This document shows positions 1 to 4,695 of a stretch of 5,952 nucleotides of DNA, in pieces (within the stretch, counting starts at the first letter, position 1; each line of letters starts with the position of its first letter). Source of the stretch: Acidobacteriota bacterium (GTDB taxonomy: Bacteria > Acidobacteriota > Polarisedimenticolia > J045). Below the pieces are notes generated by a model. That model saw only the letters and a list, made by a program, of their open reading frames with translations, ran no database searches and was not told the origin of the DNA. The DNA lies in assembly GCA_027064265.1 (NCBI GenBank), contig JAMOQA010000560.1, positions 1-5,952 on the forward strand, written 5' to 3'. The position numbers and the translations under genes were made by a program.

Positions 1-999
1 CTTCGTCGAGGTGATCAGCGGCTGGCGCTCGCCGAACACGCGGGCCATCGCCTCCGCCTCCGAGGGGTCGCCGTGGGGCGTCGAGGTCCCGTGGGCGTTG
101 ACGTAGTCGATGTCGGCGGGCTCGAGCCCGGCGTCGGCCAGGGCCTCGGTCATGCAGGCGACGGCCCCGTCGGTGAGGGGCTTCACCATGTGGTAGCCGT
201 CCGACGTCGCCCCGAACCCGAGCACCTCGGCGAGGATCGGCGCTCCCCGGCGGCGGGCGGCTTCCAGTTCCTCGAGAAACACGACCCCGGCCCCGCCGGA
301 GATGACGAAGCCGTCCCGGTCCCTCGTGAACGGCCGGGAGGCGAGCTCGGGGGTGTCGTTCCATTTCCTGGAGAGCGCGTGCATCGCGTCGAACGCGCCG
401 GCCCGGGTCCAGTCGATCTCGTCGGAGGCCCCGGCGAGCACCCGTTCGTAACGACCCATCCGGATCATCAGGGCGCCGATCCCGATCGCGTGGGCACCGG
501 TGGAGCAGGCGGACGAGATCGACCAGCTCTCTCCCCGGGTCCCGAGGGCGACGGTGACGTTGGCCGAGGCGGTGGAACTCATCACGTGGGGCACGGTGTA
601 GGGGTTCACGCGCCGGGTCGAGCCGTACTTCTCGAGGGCGGTGCACGCCTCCCAGTTCTTCGTCGTCGAGCCGGTGCCGGAGCCGATCAGCACCGCCACC
701 CGTTCCCCGCGCAGGTCCGCCGGGTCGAGGCCGGCGGTGACGATCGCTTCCCAGGTCGCGCGAAGGGCCATCCGGGCGTTGCTCGTCGACGTCTTCTCCA
801 CGGCCCGGGTCAGCAGGGGGCACTCCGGCTCCGCCTCGGGGAGCCCCGCCACCCGGGAAGCCAGCCCCCGGTCGGCCCAGTCCTGGACGAAGGTGATCCC
901 CGACCGGCCGGCCCGCAGGGAGTCCTCCACCTCCGCGAGCCCGGTCCCGATCGAGGAAACTGCTCCCATCCCGGTGATCACGACGCGGCGTCGATCCAT
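1..999 (-). CDS. fabB: 3-oxoacyl-ACP synthase I (FabB-type), C-terminus cut by window edge
   Basis: Condensing enzyme of fatty acid elongation: it joins malonyl-ACP to a growing acyl-ACP in the cytoplasm. The first 333 residues are visible. The N-terminus (RRVVITGMGAVSSIG) and the stretch SLRAGRSGITF match KAS I closely. The nucleophilic Cys165 sits in SSACSTGAHAIG, the first active-site His303 in NAHGTSTPHGD, and the conserved Lys333 is the very last codon in the window. The second active-site His and about 70 C-terminal residues lie to the left. FabB rather than FabF is favoured by FDAMHALSRKWNDTPE (residues 203-218) and by GATSDG (263-268). The start is firm: AGGAGG lies 5 bases upstream of the ATG at 999. 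The gene is divergent from the Fe-S carrier gene. In proteobacteria this enzyme also serves unsaturated fatty acid synthesis, often next to fabA, but no fabA is visible here. The family call is secure; KAS I versus KAS II is slightly less so. Confidence 0.93.
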   Translation of the reverse strand, partial: MDRRRVVITGMGAVSSIGTGLAEVEDSLRAGRSGITFVQDWADRGLASRVAGLPEAEPECPLLTRAVEKTSTSNARMALRATWEAIVTAGLDPADLRGERVAVLIGSGTGSTTKNWEACTALEKYGSTRRVNPYTVPHVMSSTASANVTVALGTRGESWSISSACSTGAHAIGIGALMIRMGRYERVLAGASDEIDWTRAGAFDAMHALSRKWNDTPELASRPFTRDRDGFVISGGAGVVFLEELEAARRRGAPILAEVLGFGATSDGYHMVKPLTDGAVACMTEALADAGLEPADIDYVNAHGTSTPHGDPSEAEAMARVFGERQPLITSTK

Positions 1000-1126
1000 G
1001 CACCCTCCTGCCCCGGGTCCCGTTCCGGGGAGCCCCCCGATGATACCCGTCCGCTGGCCGGGCCGCGTGGGGCAGGTTAGCCTCGTGCCGGGGCCTCCCC
1101 CGGGGAGGCCACCGAGGAGGTGCCGC
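1000..1126. promoter_or_regulatory. Divergent intergenic region between fabB and the Fe-S carrier gene
   Basis: This 127-base spacer should hold the promoters and leaders of both divergent genes. It contains the fabB Shine-Dalgarno (AGGAGG on the minus strand, 1004-1009) and the carrier-gene Shine-Dalgarno (AGGAGG, 1115-1120, six bases before its ATG). On the minus strand, TATCAT at 1045-1040 resembles a -10 box for fabB, about 41 bases upstream of the start codon, but I see no convincing -35 at 16-18 bases from it. I see no clear sigma-70 promoter for the plus-strand gene. The region is very G+C-rich and carries one strong palindrome, listed separately. That promoters are present is inferred from the divergent layout. 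Confidence 0.5.
1092..1110 (+). promoter_or_regulatory. 19-base palindrome / possible leader hairpin before the Fe-S carrier gene
   Basis: GGCCTCCCC (1092-1100) and GGGGAGGCC (1102-1110) are perfect 9-base inverted repeats around a single C. As RNA this could fold into an 8-bp stem with a 3-base loop, or a 7-bp stem with a 5-base loop. It ends four bases before the GAGGAGG ribosome binding site at 1114-1120. The left arm contains CCTCC, which can pair either with GGAGG in the right arm or with the identical GGAGG of the Shine-Dalgarno. It could be a DNA operator, a leader hairpin, or chance in G+C-rich DNA. I do not recognise it as a known IscR or Fur site. Confidence 0.4.
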
Positions 1127-1498
1127 ATGGCCGCGTACGCCGTTCCGCCCACGGCCCGGGTCGAGCTGCCCGCGCCGGGGCCGATGACCATCACCGAGAC
1201 CGCACGGGAGAAGATCGAGGGGTTCGCCCGCTCCGCCGAGGAGTTCCAGGGGAAGGTGTTCCGCGTCTTCGTCGAAGGAGGCGGCTGTTCGGGCCTTCGC
1301 TATGCCTTCGTCTTCGACGACCCCCGCGACGGCGACTTCTGGTGGAGTCTCGGGGAGGTGGCCTGCGCCCTCGACCCGATCTCCTACCAGTACCTGCGGG
1401 GAGCGACGGTCGATTACGTCGAGGATGCCCGGGGGGCCGGGTTCATCGTCGACAATCCGAACGCCCCGACCGCCTGCTCCTGTTCCTGCTCCTGCTGA
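1127..1498 (+). CDS. A-type iron-sulfur cluster carrier protein (HesB/IscA/ErpA family) with Cys-Ser tail
   Basis: This 123-residue protein is a likely carrier that accepts Fe-S clusters from a scaffold and passes them to apo-proteins in the cytoplasm. The family fold is clear. ITETAREKIEGF begins the domain near residue 22, and the first cluster ligand Cys54 lies in EGGGCSGLRYAF. The central ALDPISYQYLRGATVDYVED (81-100) corresponds to the usual VDxxSxxYLxGxxxDYV motif. The C-terminal FIVDNPNAPTACSC carries the distal ligands. The family normally ends in CGCG plus a few residues; here the protein ends CSCSCSC, with Cys at 117, 119, 121 and 123. Cys80 is an extra cysteine. An 18-residue extension precedes the usual start region. 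ATG 1127 is preferred over the internal ATG at 1184 because AGGAGG lies six bases upstream of it. The family includes IscA, SufA and ErpA, and I cannot assign one of these. No isc or suf genes are adjacent. Confidence 0.9.
   Translation: MAAYAVPPTARVELPAPGPMTITETAREKIEGFARSAEEFQGKVFRVFVEGGGCSGLRYAFVFDDPRDGDFWWSLGEVACALDPISYQYLRGATVDYVEDARGAGFIVDNPNAPTACSCSCSC
1475..1495 (+). repeat. Hexanucleotide TGCTCC tandem repeat encoding the Cys-Ser tail
   Basis: The last seven sense codons of the Fe-S carrier gene are about 3.5 copies of a 6-base unit: TGCTCC, TGTTCC, TGCTCC, TGC, followed by the TGA stop. One T in the second copy is the only deviation. The in-frame unit adds one Cys-Ser dipeptide per copy, so gain or loss of units by replication slippage would change the number of terminal cysteines without a frameshift. 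The repeat is directly visible; a slippage origin is inference. Confidence 0.7.
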
Positions 1499-1503
1499 GG
1501 AGC
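1488..1503. terminator. Weak hairpin across the stop codon at the convergent gene junction
   Basis: GCTCC (1488-1492) and GGAGC (1499-1503) can form a 5-bp stem with a 6-base loop that contains the TGA stop of the Fe-S carrier gene. It sits in the junction where that gene and the minus-strand GGDEF-like gene converge, with 16 bases between their stop codons. There is no U-run on either side, so it does not meet the usual rule for an intrinsic terminator. It is listed only because no better terminator is visible in a place where one is expected. Confidence 0.2.
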
Positions 1504-1514
1504 GCGGGGCGGGT

Positions 1515-2468
1515 TCAGGAAGCCGTCCCGGCCCCGGCCGGCCGCCGGCGGGCGTTCTCGAGGCTTGCGAGGCCCCAGTCCACGGGCCAGACCGGCGGCT
1601 CCGCGCCCGCCGGGGCCCGGCGGGCCGCGTCGAGGGCCGCCCGGGCGGCGGCGAGCAGGGTCTCGCCGTCCGGCCAGGGGCCGCGGGCGCCCACGTGGAT
1701 CCCCGCGATCCGGGGTTCCTCGTCCGGGATCCCCGTCTCGGAGAGTCCCCGCCGCAGGCGTTCGATCGCCGGCCGGGCATCCTCGCACCGCGGCAGGAGC
1801 AGGGCGAGCAGCGACGCCCCCCAGCGGCCCGCCTGGTCCGATCCGCGCACCGCCTGCTGGAGCGCCCGGCCGACGAGCCGGGCCCGGCGGCCCTCGGTGG
1901 TCGCGGGGTTCGTTGCCAGCGGTTCCTCGAGGCCGACGAGCAGCAACGCCAGGGGTTCCTCCTCCTCGGCGCACTCGCCGAGGGCGGCCTCGAGGGCGAG
2001 GGAGAACCCCCGGCGGTTGAGGAGCCCGGTGGCCGGGTCGAGGAGGTCCAGGCGCCGGATCCGCTCCGCCTGGGCCTGGACGTCACCCTCGCGCCGGGCC
2101 AGGCGTGACCGGAGCGACTCCGCCTCCGCCGCCAGGCGGCGGGCCTCCGCGCCGGCCCGGGCGGCGGCGGCGGCGAGGAGCATCGCCCCGGGCAGCAGGC
2201 ACGCCAGGTCGACGCCGCGCGGCGCCGCGGGCAGGAGGGGGAGACCGGCGCCGGCGGCCAGCAGGGCGAATCCGGCGGCCCCGGTCAGCCGGGTCGCGAG
2301 GGCGGGGCGCGCGGCCCCGGGAAGCAGCAGCGCCGCCGTCCCGTGGAGAAGGCAGACCAGGGCGCCGGCCCGCAGCGCGGCCTCCCAGCCGGCCCCGAGC
2401 AGCGCGGGCGCGGCCAGCGCCGCGAGGAGCGCCGCGAAGGGGGGCAGGGCGGGCCACCAGGCGCGCAT
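1515..2468 (-). CDS. Four-helix membrane protein with degenerate GGDEF domain, possible c-di-GMP receptor
   Basis: This 317-residue protein has four probable transmembrane helices (about 8-26, 30-50, 60-80 and 86-105). A charged, coiled-coil-like linker follows (106-140), and then a GGDEF-type domain (about 141-285). The domain start LDPATGLLNRRGF (143-155) matches the DxxTGLxNRRxF signature of diguanylate cyclases. The catalytic parts are lost: the first metal Asp of the LDLDxFK segment is Gly179 in LLVGLEEP, and the GGDEF loop aligns with GASLL (217-221) in RWGASLLALLLP. The inhibitory-site motif RxxD is kept at 208-211, exactly five residues before the former GGDEF. Cyclase activity is therefore unlikely, while c-di-GMP binding is plausible, as in PelD. 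The start ATG overlaps the stop of the upstream pseudopilin gene (TGATG), and GGAGGAGG lies about ten bases upstream, so translation is probably coupled. The domain call is good; the ligand is inference. Confidence 0.82.
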   Translation of the reverse strand: MRAWWPALPPFAALLAALAAPALLGAGWEAALRAGALVCLLHGTAALLLPGAARPALATRLTGAAGFALLAAGAGLPLLPAAPRGVDLACLLPGAMLLAAAAARAGAEARRLAAEAESLRSRLARREGDVQAQAERIRRLDLLDPATGLLNRRGFSLALEAALGECAEEEEPLALLLVGLEEPLATNPATTEGRRARLVGRALQQAVRGSDQAGRWGASLLALLLPRCEDARPAIERLRRGLSETGIPDEEPRIAGIHVGARGPWPDGETLLAAARAALDAARRAPAGAEPPVWPVDWGLASLENARRRPAGAGTAS

Positions 2469-4678
2469 CAGTCCTGGACCTCCTCCTTCCAGGCCCGGAT
2501 CTCGATCGCCTTCTCGCGGGGCAGGTAGATCCCGAAGTCCTTCGCCCCGCCGAGCAGCCGCGGGTCGTGGGTGAACATGGAGATCGAGGAGCCGACCGTC
2601 GCCTCCACCCGGGAGACGAACGCCCCGTAGATCTCGCAGATCCCGGAGGAGCCGCGGAAGTACACGCCGGCGATCGCGTGGTTGGTGTAGAGGACCGCGT
2701 CCAGCTCGTTGATGCGCGGCGGGTTCGGTGCGACCTCGCTCCAGCGGTGGCTCGTGGACGAGTCGAGCCACAGGGGGCTCCCGCGCCAGATCAGGCCGTC
2801 CCCGTCGGTGTCGAGGGGCGGAGCCGTGTTCGGGTTCGACGCCGCGGAGTTCAGCCGGTCGTTGATGTTCTCCGGGAAGGCGAAGCTGGAGGACCCGGAA
2901 ATCGGCAGGCCCTGCCGGTTCAGCCGGCCCCGGCGGATGGTGTCGTCGAACCGGGCGTCCCCGTCGATGTCCTCGCCGGAGCCGGGGATCACGTCCCCCA
3001 CGCTGTACCCGGCGGGGATCAGGCCGGACCCGCACTGGTTCTGCCCGTCCGAGCCGTAGTAGCGGACGTCCCAGGTGCCGTTCCCCTCGTTGGTGTCCCC
3101 GGTGTTCGGCAGGTTGTCGAGGCCCAGGTCCTCCTTCGACTCGTTGTCCGGGTCGGCGAGCCAGTGATCGACGTGGTTCCAGTAGCTGCCGTCCGGGAAG
3201 CGGCCGATGATGATGTTCTCCCGGGCGAACAGGCCGACCATGTCCGCGTCCCGGACGTGGTAGGTGCCGGCGGGCGGCGAGTTGATCGTGAGCGACCGCC
3301 AGGCCTCGATGTCCTCCTCGTCCATCGACGGGTAGGTCGTGCTCGGGTTCGGCCCGTACCCCGTGCCCGGGGGCGGCCCGGAGCCGGGCAGGTGCGGGTT
3401 CGGCGGGTTGTCGTAGGTGAGGCCGTTCGGCAGGTAGATGTTGCCCGGGGTGTAGATCGACCCCTGCCCGGAGATGTGGCCGAGGATCACGACGGCCCCG
3501 GTCATCGGGCGCAGGCCGGCGGCGTCCCACTCGTCGGCGGTATTCCAGATGCCGTCGGGGCCCGGCGAGCCGATCACCACCGGACCGTCGATGATGATCG
3601 GCTGGTACCGGCCGTCGAGGACCATGAACGGCGACTCGTCGTCGTCCGTGTTCGCCACGCCGTCCCGGCCCCACATGTCGTCCGCCGTGTTCCAGACCCC
3701 GTCCGGGCCGACGTTGCAGCCGATGCAGCCCCGGTAGGTGCGGTACCGCCCCAGCTTCCGGTCCCAGACCTGGAGGACCGAGCCCCCGGTATCGTCGGAG
3801 GTGCCCCAGATACCGTCCGGCCCGGGGGTCCCGCCGTTCCACTCCCGCGCCGCCTTCACGTAGATCGAGAGGTCGGAGAGGTTCGGCATCGGGACCACGT
3901 CCTGGTACTCGTGCTGGTTGGCGGGGTCGGCGAACGGTCCCTGCACCTTGGTCGCCCCGAGGATCCGGCGACCGGCGATCAGTCCGCCGTCGTGGATCCG
4001 GCCGATCAGGTCGTTCCCGATCACCTTCTCGTAGTACGGGGTTCCCTGGCCCCGGACGCACGAGTTGTACAGGCGGATGTCACCGTTGGCCCGCAGGTTC
4101 CCGTGGAAGTAGATGCTCCCGCACGACCAGCCGCTCATCCAGCCGAAGTTGTTCATGAAGTACGCGTTGTCGAATACCCGGGACGGGACGAGCTTGAGGC
4201 GGATCACCGTCTGCAGGGTCTTGGTCTTCCCCTCCAGCGTTGCCGTCGACCGGATGTTCATGTCGACGAACTCCATCTGGCGGGCCTGGTCGATGGTCGT
4301 CGGGTAGCAGAGGATGTTGATCGTGTAGGTGCCCCGGCCGTGGGGGACGTCCACGTAGTCCCGTCCGCTGTCGTCCGCCGTACCGGCGACGCCGTCCGCC
4401 CCGCGGGAGCGGCCGTGGGTCATGTGGAGCATCACGTAGTTGTCGAAGATGTGGTCGAGGTCCGGCTGGCCGACCAGCGAGCAGGTGATGTCCCCGATCA
4501 TCCGGTCGAGCCCGGCCTCGGCGATGTAGAAGAGCTCGGCGTCGGTCTCGCTGACGTCCGCGGTCTTGAGGGAGATCGTCGACGAGCCGAGCAGGGCGAG
4601 GCCCATCAGGGTCAGCCCGGCGACGACGAAGAGGACGACGACCAGCGCCGATCCCCGCTGGCTTGCGTGCTTGCTCAT
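2468..4678 (-). CDS. Large PilX/GspK-like pseudopilin-type surface protein with Asp-rich loops
   Basis: This 736-residue protein has a PilX-type N-terminus: a short basic leader (MSKHASQRG), a hydrophobic helix from 10 to about 31 (SALVVVLFVVAGLTLMGLALL), then AELFYIAEAGLDRMIGD (47-63). That AEAGL region is typical of PilX and GspK proteins. If cleaved after Gly9, the mature protein has no Glu at position 5, as in GspK-type tip subunits. The body is far larger than a normal minor pilin. It contains beta-helix-like stretches such as GAVVILGHISGQGSIYTPG (394-412) and ends in a sheet-rich segment with THDPRLLGG (703-711). Five copies of GxDG[VI]xxTxD[DE] and EF-hand-like loops DIDGDARFDD (570-579) and DTDGDGLIW (623-631) suggest calcium binding. 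There are eight cysteines, including C318xxC321. It is presumably exported and anchored or assembled through the N-terminal helix. The precise role is not recognised. Start choice is explained under the ribosome binding site entry. Confidence 0.85.
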   Translation of the reverse strand: MSKHASQRGSALVVVLFVVAGLTLMGLALLGSSTISLKTADVSETDAELFYIAEAGLDRMIGDITCSLVGQPDLDHIFDNYVMLHMTHGRSRGADGVAGTADDSGRDYVDVPHGRGTYTINILCYPTTIDQARQMEFVDMNIRSTATLEGKTKTLQTVIRLKLVPSRVFDNAYFMNNFGWMSGWSCGSIYFHGNLRANGDIRLYNSCVRGQGTPYYEKVIGNDLIGRIHDGGLIAGRRILGATKVQGPFADPANQHEYQDVVPMPNLSDLSIYVKAAREWNGGTPGPDGIWGTSDDTGGSVLQVWDRKLGRYRTYRGCIGCNVGPDGVWNTADDMWGRDGVANTDDDESPFMVLDGRYQPIIIDGPVVIGSPGPDGIWNTADEWDAAGLRPMTGAVVILGHISGQGSIYTPGNIYLPNGLTYDNPPNPHLPGSGPPPGTGYGPNPSTTYPSMDEEDIEAWRSLTINSPPAGTYHVRDADMVGLFARENIIIGRFPDGSYWNHVDHWLADPDNESKEDLGLDNLPNTGDTNEGNGTWDVRYYGSDGQNQCGSGLIPAGYSVGDVIPGSGEDIDGDARFDDTIRRGRLNRQGLPISGSSSFAFPENINDRLNSAASNPNTAPPLDTDGDGLIWRGSPLWLDSSTSHRWSEVAPNPPRINELDAVLYTNHAIAGVYFRGSSGICEIYGAFVSRVEATVGSSISMFTHDPRLLGGAKDFGIYLPREKAIEIRAWKEEVQD
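3530..3823 (-). repeat. Four clustered GxDG[VI]xxTxD[DE] loops in the pseudopilin gene
   Basis: Eleven-residue copies are encoded at 3791-3823 (GPDGIWGTSDD, residues 286-296), 3677-3709 (GPDGVWNTADD, 324-334), 3638-3670 (GRDGVANTDDD, 337-347) and 3530-3562 (GPDGIWNTADE, 373-383). A fifth, separate copy lies at 4370-4402 (GADGVAGTADD, 93-103). The DNA copies are similar but not identical, so the conservation is mainly at protein level. The Asp pattern resembles acidic calcium-binding loops; metal binding is inferred, not shown. Spacing between copies is irregular (38, 13 and 36 residues), so these look like loops inserted between structural strands rather than a simple tandem domain array. Confidence 0.8.
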
Positions 4679-4683
4679 CGTGG

Positions 4684-4690
4684 CCTCCCT
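4684..4690 (-). promoter_or_regulatory. Ribosome binding site that decides the pseudopilin start
   Basis: AGGGAGG on the minus strand lies five bases upstream of the ATG at 4678. A second in-frame ATG lies seven codons further upstream at 4699 and overlaps the stop of the propeller gene (ATGA), but it has only a weak AGG at some distance. The strong, well-spaced site supports 4678. That start also gives a short basic leader directly before the hydrophobic helix, as expected for this family. Use of the upstream ATG through translational coupling cannot be excluded; it would add MSTREAT. Confidence 0.65.
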
Positions 4691-4695
4691 CGTGC

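Noticed and set aside
73..1080. 335-codon plus-strand frame opposite fabB
   Set aside because: It is antisense to a gene with intact FabB catalytic motifs, and its Gly/Pro/Arg/Val-rich translation has no domain. It is a shadow frame.
641..1126. Upstream extension of the Fe-S carrier gene to an ATG at 641
   Set aside because: The extension would run antisense through fabB and its translation is Pro/Arg/Ser-rich with no domain. The ATG at 1127 has a strong ribosome binding site and leaves a normal family-length protein.
1515..2468. Active diguanylate cyclase
   Set aside because: The GGDEF loop is GASLL and the first metal-binding Asp is Gly, so catalysis is not expected even though the fold signature is present.
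1120..2574. 484-codon plus-strand frame across the carrier and GGDEF-like genes
   Set aside because: The product is dominated by Arg, Ala, Ser and Pro with no domain. It overlaps the carrier gene in another frame and runs antisense to the GGDEF-like gene.
3530..3823. CRISPR-like or intergenic DNA repeat array
   Set aside because: The repeat copies are in frame within a coding gene, irregularly spaced and conserved mainly at protein level.
2469..4061. Upstream extension of the GGDEF-like gene to an ATG at 4061
   Set aside because: This part overlaps the pseudopilin gene in another frame and reads as low-complexity Arg/Gly/Pro sequence. The ATG at 2468 with GGAGGAGG and a stop/start overlap is far better supported.
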